This document shows, one piece after another, positions 9,489-17,049 of a stretch of DNA of 64,000 bases. The notes below the pieces were generated by a model. It did not search any database, was not told where the DNA came from, and was given only the letters and a program-made list of their open reading frames with translations. Position 1 is the first letter of the stretch, and each line of letters begins with the position of its first letter. Both the position numbers and the translations under genes were made by a program. This DNA is from Tropicimonas sediminicola (GTDB lineage Bacteria > Pseudomonadota > Alphaproteobacteria > Rhodobacterales > Rhodobacteraceae). The stretch covers positions 124,001 to 188,000 of the forward strand of contig NZ_FZOY01000001.1 of NCBI RefSeq assembly GCF_900188335.1, read 5' to 3'.

Positions 9489-12122
9489 ATGGAGCCGGAC
9501 GCCACCCGCGCACAAGCCCTGAAACGACTTGTCCGCCCGCTGCGCCTGACCCGCGCGGGCATGGTCGCTGAGCGACTCACGCTGTGTTTCTGGCCGGTCT
9601 GGACGCTGGTGTTCGCGGTTGCCGCCGCGCTTATGTTCGGCCTGCACGAGACCGCGCCGGTCGAGGCGGTCTGGATCGGCGGGATGGCGTTTCTGGCTGC
9701 CCTGCTGTGGTTCCTCTTCAGTGGGCTGCGTCGCTTCCGCTGGCCGAGCCGGGCAGAGGCGTTGGAGCGGCTCGATGCGACGCTGCCGGGCCGGCCGTTG
9801 CAGGCGCTCGGCGACGCGCAGGCGATCGGGTCGGGCGATGATGCTTCGGTCGCCGTATGGCAGGCGCACCTCAAACGTATGGCCGAGCGGGCCGCGGCGG
9901 CACGCCGGGTGCCGCCGGATCTGCGGCTGGCGCGGCGCGATCCCTATGCCCTGCGCTACGTGGCGCTGGTGGCGCTGGTCGCGGCGCTCCTCTTCGGTTC
10001 CGTCTGGCGGGTCGCCAGCGTGGGACAGGCCGTCGTGCCGGGCGGCAACGTGGACCTCGCCGGCGGGCCGGCCTGGGAGGGTTGGGTCGAGCCGCCCGCG
10101 CACACCGGCCTTCCGAGCCTCTACCTGAACGATATCGACGGTGCGGTGCTGTCGGTGCCGGTCGGGAGCCGCGTCACCCTGCGGCTCTACGGCGAGATCG
10201 GCGCGCTCAGCGTCGACGAGACGGTGTCCGGCCGGGTCGGCGAGGCGGTGGTTCCGGCGACGGAGCCGAGCCAGGACTTCGAGATCACTCGGAACGGCCG
10301 GCTGGCGATCCTCGGCCCCGGTGGGCGCGACTGGCAGGTCGAGATCGTGGCCGATGCCGCGCCGACCATCGCGCCCGCGGGCGAACTCGAACGCGAAGCC
10401 AGCGGCCGCATGACCCAGCAGTTCCGGGCGCAGGACGACTACGGTGTCGTGGCCGGGCGGGGCGAAATCGCGCTCGACATGGGGCGGCTGGCCCGCCGCC
10501 ACGGCCTGCAGGCGGAGCCCGACCCGCGCGAGGCGATCACGCTCGACCTGCCGATGACCATCTCCGGCGACCGCCGGGATTTCACCGAAACGATGGTCGA
10601 GGATTTCTCCAAGCATCCCTGGGTCGGCCTGCCGGTCACCCTGACGCTGACGGCGGTGGACGCCTCCGGCCAGGAGGGGGTGAGCGAAGGTGTTGAAATC
10701 CTTCTGCCCGGCCGCCGCTTCTTCGATCCGCTCGCCGCGGCGCTGATCGAGCAACGCCGGGACCTGCTCTGGGCTCGTGCCAATGGCGGGCGTGTGGCGC
10801 AGGTCCTGCGCGCCGTGACCCACCGGCCGGACGAGATCATCCGCGACGGCGGCAGCTACCTGCCGCTCCGGGTGGCGATCCGGCGGCTGGAGGCAGGTGT
10901 CGCCGCGCCCGACGGGCTGTCGACCGAGGTGCAGGACGAAGTGGCCGAGGCGCTCTGGACCATCGCGCTGCAGATCGAGGAGGGCGACCTCTCCGACGCC
11001 CTGGAACGGCTGCGGCGGGCGCAGGACCGGCTGTCGGAAGCGATCCGCAACGGCGCCTCCGAGGACGAGATCGCCCAGCTCATGGACGAGTTCCGCGAGG
11101 CGCTGCAGGAATACATGCGCCAGCTTGCGGAACAATCCGACCCCGATGCGCAGCGCGAGCTCTCGGAAAACACGCAGAACATGAGCGGCGACCAGTTGCA
11201 GCAGCTTCTCGACCGTCTCCAGCAGTTGATGGAAGAGGGCCGCACCGAGGAGGCGATGGCGCTGCTGGAGCAGCTGCGCCAGATGATGGAGAACATGCAG
11301 GTCACCCAGGGCCAGCAGGGCCAGTCCGGCCAGAGCCCGGGCGACCAGGCGATGCAGGGGCTGGCCGAGACGCTGCGGGATCAGCAGGGACTGTCGGACG
11401 ATGCGTTCCGGGATCTGCAGGAACAGTTCGGCCCGAATTCCGGCCAGCAGCAGGGCCAGCAGGGTCAGCAGCAGGGTCAACTCGGCCAGCAAGGCCAGCA
11501 GCCCGGGCAGCCGGGACAGGGTCAGCAGCCGGGACAGGGCCAGCAGCAGGGGCAGGGCAATGGCGGCCAGCCGAACCAGCCCGGGCAGGGCGGCCAGGGC
11601 GGCGAGCAGGGCATGCCCGATGCCGAGACGCTGGCCGAACGGCAGGGCGCGCTGCGGCGGCGGCTCGACGGTCTGCGGGAGAACCTGCCGGGCGCGGGCA
11701 CCGAGGCCGGGGACGCTGCGCGCGAATCCCTGGGCGAGGCCGGACGGGCGATGGACCGGGCCGAGGACGCGCTGGAGGGCAACAACCTGGCCGAGGCGAT
11801 CGACGAGCAATCGCGCGCCATGGAGGCGATCCGCGAAGGCATGCGCAACCTCGGTGAGGCGATGGCCCAGCAACAGCCGCAGAACGGTCAGGGCCAGCAG
11901 GGCGAGCAGATGGGCAATGCCGACGGCAACCAGCGCCGCGATCCGCTCGGCCGCGAAGCCGGCACCTCTGGCAGCTTCGGCAGCGAGGAGAACCTGCTGC
12001 AGGGCGACGATGTATACCGCCGGGCCCGCGACCTGCTGGACGAGATCCGCCGCCGGTCGAGCGACCGCGAACGTCCGGAAATCGAACTCGATTACCTGCG
12101 GCGGCTGCTCGACCGTTTCTGA
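9489..12122 (+). CDS. TIGR02302-family membrane protein with Gln/Gly-rich tract
   Basis: A large alphaproteobacterial protein of about 877 residues, of the family catalogued as TIGR02302/DUF4175. It has two hydrophobic segments near residues 30-75 and a third near 155-175, then a long domain with beta-sandwich-like stretches, and a C-terminal half rich in amphipathic helices (likely coiled coil, about residues 480-600). Residues about 600-705 are a low-complexity tract dominated by Gln, Gly and Pro with QGQQ-type repeats. The start at 9489 follows an AAAGGAG ribosome site. The function is unknown; cell-envelope localisation follows from the membrane segments. Confidence 0.85.
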   Translation: MEPDATRAQALKRLVRPLRLTRAGMVAERLTLCFWPVWTLVFAVAAALMFGLHETAPVEAVWIGGMAFLAALLWFLFSGLRRFRWPSRAEALERLDATLPGRPLQALGDAQAIGSGDDASVAVWQAHLKRMAERAAAARRVPPDLRLARRDPYALRYVALVALVAALLFGSVWRVASVGQAVVPGGNVDLAGGPAWEGWVEPPAHTGLPSLYLNDIDGAVLSVPVGSRVTLRLYGEIGALSVDETVSGRVGEAVVPATEPSQDFEITRNGRLAILGPGGRDWQVEIVADAAPTIAPAGELEREASGRMTQQFRAQDDYGVVAGRGEIALDMGRLARRHGLQAEPDPREAITLDLPMTISGDRRDFTETMVEDFSKHPWVGLPVTLTLTAVDASGQEGVSEGVEILLPGRRFFDPLAAALIEQRRDLLWARANGGRVAQVLRAVTHRPDEIIRDGGSYLPLRVAIRRLEAGVAAPDGLSTEVQDEVAEALWTIALQIEEGDLSDALERLRRAQDRLSEAIRNGASEDEIAQLMDEFREALQEYMRQLAEQSDPDAQRELSENTQNMSGDQLQQLLDRLQQLMEEGRTEEAMALLEQLRQMMENMQVTQGQQGQSGQSPGDQAMQGLAETLRDQQGLSDDAFRDLQEQFGPNSGQQQGQQGQQQGQLGQQGQQPGQPGQGQQPGQGQQQGQGNGGQPNQPGQGGQGGEQGMPDAETLAERQGALRRRLDGLRENLPGAGTEAGDAARESLGEAGRAMDRAEDALEGNNLAEAIDEQSRAMEAIREGMRNLGEAMAQQQPQNGQGQQGEQMGNADGNQRRDPLGREAGTSGSFGSEENLLQGDDVYRRARDLLDEIRRRSSDRERPEIELDYLRRLLDRF

Positions 12123-12160
12123 CCTGATCGATCGCAACAGGGGAGGTGCCGGCACGGCGG

Positions 12161-12240
12161 CGCTCCCGCCGCTCGTCGTGGCATCGCAGATGCCCCTCCT
12201 CCCGTTGGGCCGGGCGCGCCTTCGGCGCGTGGGCGCGCGG
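12161..12240 (+). repeat. Intergenic double-hairpin repeat, copy B
   Basis: Second copy of the element seen at 4846 and 25331. The GCATC-gca-GATGC hairpin is at 12181-12193, the CTCCTCCCGTTGGGC spacer follows, and the second hairpin CGCGCC-TTC-GGCGCG is at 12215-12229. It sits between the convergent TIGR02302 and truA genes, ending two bases from the truA stop, so it may act as a shared transcript end. Confidence 0.65.
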
Positions 12241-12242
12241 GT

Positions 12243-13025
12243 TCAGGCTGTGGGCGGGGCGTCGAACGGGTCGTCGGGATAAACGACACCGGCGAGGTAG
12301 AGCCCGTGCGGCGGGCAGACCGGCCCACAGGCGGCGCGGTCCCGCGCCTCGAGCGCGTGGCGGACATCCTCGGGCGACCATGACCCGGCGCCGACCCGTT
12401 CCAGCGTTCCGACGAAGCTGCGCACCTGGTTGTGCAGGAAGGCGCGCGCCCGCACGTGGAAGTGGAACTCGCGCCCCATCGCGGTATCGACCGTCTCGAT
12501 GTCGAGCTGGTCGAGCGTGCGGACCGGGCTGTCGGCCTGGCATTCCGAGGCGCGGAAGGTGGTGAAGTCGTGCCGCCCGACGAGGTGCCGCGCCGCCTCC
12601 CGCATCGGTTCGGGGTCGAGCCGGTGCGCGACCTGCCAGACCTTGCCGGCCAGCAGGGCGGCAGGCGCGCGGCGGTTCAGCAGCCGGAAGAGGTAGCGCC
12701 GTTCGGTGGCGGAGAAGCGCGCGTGCCAGTCCTCCGGCGTCCGGGCAACGGCGACGATCGCGACCGGGTGCGGTTTGAGGTGGTAGTTCAGCGCCTCCGA
12801 CAGGCGGAACGGTTCCCAGTCTCGCTCCATGTCGGCATGGGCGACCTGCGCCAGTGCGTGGACCCCGGCGTCGGTGCGGCCGGCGGCGGCGATGGTCACG
12901 GGTGCCTTCTGCAGGCGGGAGATCGCGGTCTCGACCGCCTGCTGGACGGAGGGGTGCTCCTTCTGGCGCTGCCAGCCGGCGAACGGGGCGCCGTCGTATT
13001 CGATCTTGAGGGCATAGCGGGGCAT
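12243..13025 (-). CDS. truA: tRNA pseudouridine(38-40) synthase
   Basis: Converts uridines 38-40 of the tRNA anticodon arm to pseudouridine. The 260-residue protein carries the catalytic Asp in [10 protein letters not shown] (about residues 48-57), the start [21 protein letters not shown] is typical, and the [13 protein letters not shown] segment resembles the family's C-terminal motif. It converges with the TIGR02302 gene and is divergent from the YcjX-family gene. Confidence 0.95.
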   Translation of the reverse strand: MPRYALKIEYDGAPFAGWQRQKEHPSVQQAVETAISRLQKAPVTIAAAGRTDAGVHALAQVAHADMERDWEPFRLSEALNYHLKPHPVAIVAVARTPEDWHARFSATERRYLFRLLNRRAPAALLAGKVWQVAHRLDPEPMREAARHLVGRHDFTTFRASECQADSPVRTLDQLDIETVDTAMGREFHFHVRARAFLHNQVRSFVGTLERVGAGSWSPEDVRHALEARDRAACGPVCPPHGLYLAGVVYPDDPFDAPPTA

Positions 13026-13186
13026 GGCGGGCGCTTAGCCTGTGTCGGGCGGGCTGTCCACGGTTGCGTTGCTGCCGGGGGAGGGCCGCGCCGTGATCCG
13101 CCCCCGCCGGCGACGTTCGGCGGCTGGCCCCTTTGCAGGGCGGCCGGGGGGCCATATGTAGGACGGGGCAGTTGAAAGGGATTCAG

Positions 13187-14608
13187 GTGGTTATCGGTCG
13201 GATCGCGGATGGCATCGTGCAGGGCGTCGAGGACACCGGTGCCGCGATTTCCGAGGTGTTCCGCGAGCCGACCATCCGCCTTGGCGTGACGGGGCTCGCC
13301 CGGGCCGGCAAGACCGTCTTCATCACTTCGCTGGTGGCCAACCTGATGGACCGCGGGCGGATGCCCGGGCTTCAGGCGGCATCGTCCGGACATATCACCG
13401 CCGCCTGGCTGCAACCGCAGCCCGACGACACCGTGCCGCGTTTCGCCTTCGAGGAGCACCTTGCCGCGCTGACCGGGCCGGAGCCGCGCTGGCCCGAGCC
13501 GACGAGCGCCGTGTCGGAGCTGCGCCTGTCGCTCAAGGTGCAGCCGCAGGGGATCTGGGGAACCTTCTCCGGGCCGCGCACGGTGCATCTCGACATCATC
13601 GACTACCCTGGCGAATGGCTGCTCGACCTGGAACTGCTGGACAAGGATTATGCCGCCTGGTCGGCCGACGTGCTGTCGCTGGCGCGCGGGCGGAGCGAGG
13701 CCGAGGGCTTCCTCGCCGATCTCGACGCGGCCGATGGCGATGCCACGCTCGATGAGCCCGTGGCGCAGGGGCTGACCCGCAGCTACATCGGCTACCTCCG
13801 CGCCGCGCGCGTCGCGGGCTATTCCGACTGCACGCCGGGGCGGTTCCTGATGCCCGGAGAGATGGAGGGCTCGCCCGCGCTCACCTTTGTGCCAATGCCG
13901 GCCGCAGACGGCAGGGCGCCGCGCGGCTCGCTGCGGCGGGAGATGGAGCGGCGCTACGAAGCCTACAAGGCGCGGGTGGTCAAACCCTTCTTCCGGGAGC
14001 ATTTCGCCCGGATCGACAGGCAGGTGGTTCTGGTCGACCTGCTCGGGGCGATCCACGCCGGGCCGCGGGCGATGGAGGATCTCGGGCGCTCGATGAACAA
14101 TATCCTCGGCGCCTTTCGTCCCGGTCCGACGGCCTGGTTGACGCGGCTTCTCGGTCAGAAGCGGGTGGACAGGATTCTGTTTGCCGCCACCAAGGCCGAT
14201 CATATCCACCACAGCCAGCACGGACGGATGACCGCGATCATGGAGGCCCTGCTGCGGCAGGCGCGGGACCGGGCGGATTTCGCCGGCGCGAAGACGCGCG
14301 CGATGGCGATCGCGGCGCTGCGGGCCACCGTCGAGGAGACCCGCGAGGTGAACGGAGAGAGCCTCGGCATGGTGCGTGGGCGGCTGCTCGACACCGGCAA
14401 GGAGGCGCTGCTCTATCCCGGCACCCTGCCGGAGGAGCCATCGCGCCTGCTGGTGCCGGCGCAGGACGGGGCCGAGCGCTGGCTCGACGGCGATTACTCG
14501 GTGATGCATTTCGCTCCGGCGGCGCGGACGCTCAAGCCGGGCGAGGGGCCGCCGCATATCCGGCTGGATCTCGCCGCGGAGTTCCTGATCGGGGACAAGC
14601 TGCGATGA
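13187..14608 (+). CDS. YcjX-family P-loop ATPase (DUF463)
   Basis: A 473-residue protein of the YcjX/DUF463 family. The P-loop GLARAGKT is at about residues 37-44 and a Walker B-like hydrophobic strand ending in Asp occurs in HLDIIDYPGEW. Members are stress-linked nucleotide-binding proteins of unknown mechanism, usually paired with YcjF as here. The likely start is a GTG at 13187, preceded by GAAAGGG; the upstream TTG-initiated extension has no conserved sequence. The next gene on the strand encodes the YcjF partner. Confidence 0.85.
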   Translation: MVIGRIADGIVQGVEDTGAAISEVFREPTIRLGVTGLARAGKTVFITSLVANLMDRGRMPGLQAASSGHITAAWLQPQPDDTVPRFAFEEHLAALTGPEPRWPEPTSAVSELRLSLKVQPQGIWGTFSGPRTVHLDIIDYPGEWLLDLELLDKDYAAWSADVLSLARGRSEAEGFLADLDAADGDATLDEPVAQGLTRSYIGYLRAARVAGYSDCTPGRFLMPGEMEGSPALTFVPMPAADGRAPRGSLRREMERRYEAYKARVVKPFFREHFARIDRQVVLVDLLGAIHAGPRAMEDLGRSMNNILGAFRPGPTAWLTRLLGQKRVDRILFAATKADHIHHSQHGRMTAIMEALLRQARDRADFAGAKTRAMAIAALRATVEETREVNGESLGMVRGRLLDTGKEALLYPGTLPEEPSRLLVPAQDGAERWLDGDYSVMHFAPAARTLKPGEGPPHIRLDLAAEFLIGDKLR

Positions 14609-14738
14609 TCCGACGAGCCGCCCGGACCCGGACAGACCTGGATATGCACGCAAGCCGGTGGCATGTGGCGCAGGCCTGCGCAGGCATCGGAAATGCATGG
14701 GCGCGGCAGGCCGTGCGGCACCCGGATTGGAGCCTCAG

Positions 14739-15749
14739 ATGAGCGAGACACCCAAGGGACCGGTGATGATCGAGGTCGGCGAGGACACGGGGCCGTCGCA
14801 GCATGGCCCTGCCGATGCGCCGCCGGTGCCGGAGCTGGAGCCCGGCCTGCCCGAAGGGCGCGCGATGCAGCGTGTCGTCAGCATCGGGGCGCGCCGGCCC
14901 TCGTCGCTCGGGCGGCTGTTCTGGGGGGCGCTCGGGTCGCTGTTGCTCTTCGCCGCCTCGGTGGCCGCCTGGGATTTCGTGATCGGGCTCTTCGGCCGCA
15001 ACACCTTCCTCGGCGCGCTGGCGCTCGGGCTGGTGGCGCTGGTGCTACTGGCCTTCCTCGGGCTGGCGATCCGCGAGGCGGCCGGGTTCTTCCGGCTTGG
15101 CCGGCTCGACGACATCCATGCCGACGCCACGGCCGCCGCTGCCACGCATGACCTTGGCGCAGCGCGCAAGGTGGTCGGGCGGCTCGAGGCGCTCTATGCC
15201 CCGCGGCGCGAGCTGGACTGGGGGCGCAAGCGGCTGCAGGAGCGGGCTGACGAGCAGTTCGATGCCGACGCCCTTCTGGGGCTCGCGGAGGCCGAGTTGA
15301 TGGCGCCGCTCGACGCCGCCGCTCGGGCCGAGGTGGAAGCCGCGGCCCGACAGGTGGCGACGGTCACCGCCATCGTGCCGCTCGCACTGGCAGATATCGT
15401 CACGGCGCTGGTCTCGACCGTGCGAATGATCCGGCGCATCGGCGAGATCTATGGCGGCCGCTCCGGCACGCTGGGCAGCCTGCGGCTGACCCGGTCGGTC
15501 CTGACGCACCTTGTGGCGACGGGCGCGGTGGCCGTGGGCGACGACCTGATCGGCTCCGTTGCGGGGGGCGGGGTGCTCAGCAAGGTGTCGCGCCGGTTCG
15601 GCGAAGGCGTGGTCAACGGCGCGCTGACCGCCCGCGTCGGCGTGGCGGCAATCGAGGTCTGCCGTCCGCTGCCCTTCGTGCGCCTCAAGAAGCCATCGGT
15701 CAGTTCGCTGGTGAAGCGCGCCCTCTCCGGGCTGTTCGGCTCCGACTAG
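14739..15749 (+). CDS. YcjF/TIGR01620-family inner membrane protein (DUF697)
   Basis: A 336-residue membrane protein of the YcjF family. A soluble, acidic N-terminus is followed by two adjacent hydrophobic segments at about residues 66-115, and a C-terminal DUF697 region with a further amphipathic or hydrophobic helix (ATVTAIVPLALADIV). It almost always accompanies YcjX; the pair probably forms a membrane-tethered NTPase unit, but the process is not known. The start at 14739 gives MSETPKGPVM; 130 bases separate it from ycjX. Confidence 0.85.
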   Translation: MSETPKGPVMIEVGEDTGPSQHGPADAPPVPELEPGLPEGRAMQRVVSIGARRPSSLGRLFWGALGSLLLFAASVAAWDFVIGLFGRNTFLGALALGLVALVLLAFLGLAIREAAGFFRLGRLDDIHADATAAAATHDLGAARKVVGRLEALYAPRRELDWGRKRLQERADEQFDADALLGLAEAELMAPLDAAARAEVEAAARQVATVTAIVPLALADIVTALVSTVRMIRRIGEIYGGRSGTLGSLRLTRSVLTHLVATGAVAVGDDLIGSVAGGGVLSKVSRRFGEGVVNGALTARVGVAAIEVCRPLPFVRLKKPSVSSLVKRALSGLFGSD

Positions 15750-15791
15750 GCAGAACAAACAGGCCCCGCGGACGAAAGATGCACCCGGCGA

Positions 15792-16616
15792 TCAGGCTGA
15801 TGGCTGAACGGGCGACACGGCCCGCTGGTAGAGATGCCATGTCGTGTGGCCAAGGATCGGCAGGGTGAAGATCAGGCCCAGGAACGCCGGAACCAGCGAC
15901 AACAGCATGGTGACCGTGATGATCGCCGCCCAGGTCAACATGACCACCGGGTTCTCTTTGACCACGCGAACCGAGGTTATCATGGCCGAAACGAAGTCCA
16001 TTTCCCGGTCCAGCAGCATCGGCATGGCGACGACGGTCACCGAGAACAGCACAGCCGAAAGAAACGCGCCGACGCAGGTGCCGATCGCGAGGAACGTCCA
16101 GCCCTCTGGTGTGAAGAACACCGTGTTCAGGAACCCGTCCAGATCCGAGAAGGACGAATCCTGCAGCACGATCACCAGCACGGTCCGGAACTGGTAGAAC
16201 CAGACCCACAGGATGAACAGAGTGACGAAGGCCATCCAGCCCATCTCGCGTTTGCGTTGATTGGCCATGACGGTGAGAATGTCGGACCAGCCGAAGCTCT
16301 CGCCTGCCTGCATCCGGCGGGACATCTCGTAAAGCCCGGCGGCGGCGAATGGGGCGACCAGTGGAAAGGCGATGACGGCCGGGATGATCATCCAGATCTT
16401 GCCGAGCCAGAGCAGGCACCAGACGAACAGGATCCCGAAAACCGCGTAAAAGAGGCCGAAGAAGCCGCTCATGAAGGGCCGCGCCAGGAAGTCGGCAAAC
16501 CCGGCCTTCAGCGACGCCCTGATATCGTCCGCCGTCACCGTGTTGACCTCGGGCAGGGCCGGCGGCTCCGGCGTCAGGTCCTCCGGTGGTGTGGACCCTG
16601 TGGTCTTGGATGTCAT
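15792..16616 (-). CDS. DUF2189 polytopic membrane protein
   Basis: About 274 residues, with a Pro/Thr-rich cytoplasmic N-terminus and six or so hydrophobic segments. The segment FADFLARPFMSGFFGLFYAVFG and the later paired helices match the DUF2189 family, abundant in Rhodobacterales and often described as cytochrome-c-oxidase-associated or of unknown role. No catalytic residues are visible. The start at 16616 was preferred because it begins MTSKTT and has no competing conserved upstream sequence. Convergent with the YcjF gene. Confidence 0.8.
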   Translation of the reverse strand: MTSKTTGSTPPEDLTPEPPALPEVNTVTADDIRASLKAGFADFLARPFMSGFFGLFYAVFGILFVWCLLWLGKIWMIIPAVIAFPLVAPFAAAGLYEMSRRMQAGESFGWSDILTVMANQRKREMGWMAFVTLFILWVWFYQFRTVLVIVLQDSSFSDLDGFLNTVFFTPEGWTFLAIGTCVGAFLSAVLFSVTVVAMPMLLDREMDFVSAMITSVRVVKENPVVMLTWAAIITVTMLLSLVPAFLGLIFTLPILGHTTWHLYQRAVSPVQPSA

Positions 16617-17049
16617 GACACGCGCCTCCCAATGCATGTCTCGCCGCGGGGCCGTTCGCCAACAGGCCCGGCGAAAAGACAGACATCCCTCCTCCGGCTA
16701 CGAGTTTGTCCGAGGTGAAGCACAAGGGCAAGGCTGGGCATGGCAGCTCGCTCTCCCGGCCTGACCCAAGGCGAAGCCCGGGAATGGAGATCATGCGCAG
16801 GTCCGGTCGCTCCGGACTGCGCGGGCACTTCATCGCCAAAGCCGGACTTCGGCCTTGCCGAAGCGTCGCGGCCGACACTCTGGACGCTCGGCGGGTGGGG
16901 CGGTATAGCGCAATCAAGATGCTGAAACGGTCGATCATCATTCGAATTAGCTGCCCGGCGCTCTGATCAGACGAGCCGCCGGGCCAAGGCGTATGAAAGA
17001 CCGCGCCGACCGACATCCCCGAAAAGCTGACATTCCGAAGGACGCAACC
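16617..17049. other. 433-base gap before ileS without a supported gene
   Basis: No open frame here has recognisable protein features. The stretch holds several short inverted repeats, for example GTCCGG/CCGGAC near 16801-16817, and must contain the promoter of ileS and of the DUF2189 gene, which diverge from it. An ATG at 16993 is in frame with ileS, but the ATG at 17050 has the better ribosome site (GAAGGA). Confidence 0.6.

Noticed and set aside
11290-11600. Short repeats in the Gln/Gly region as a CRISPR or tandem array
   Set aside because: Repeats are in frame, degenerate, without spacers of constant length; they are coding low complexity.
9372-12155. A 927-codon open frame antisense to the TIGR02302 gene
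   Set aside because: Leu/Ala-rich shadow of the Gln/Gly tract; no ribosome site or conserved motif.
16935-16955. ATTCGAAT-like sequence before ileS as another SqrR site
   Set aside because: The half-sites are adjacent and lack the eight-base spacer.
16706-16966. An 86-codon open frame upstream of ileS
   Set aside because: No ribosome site, overlaps several inverted repeats and other-frame ORFs, and has no recognisable protein pattern.
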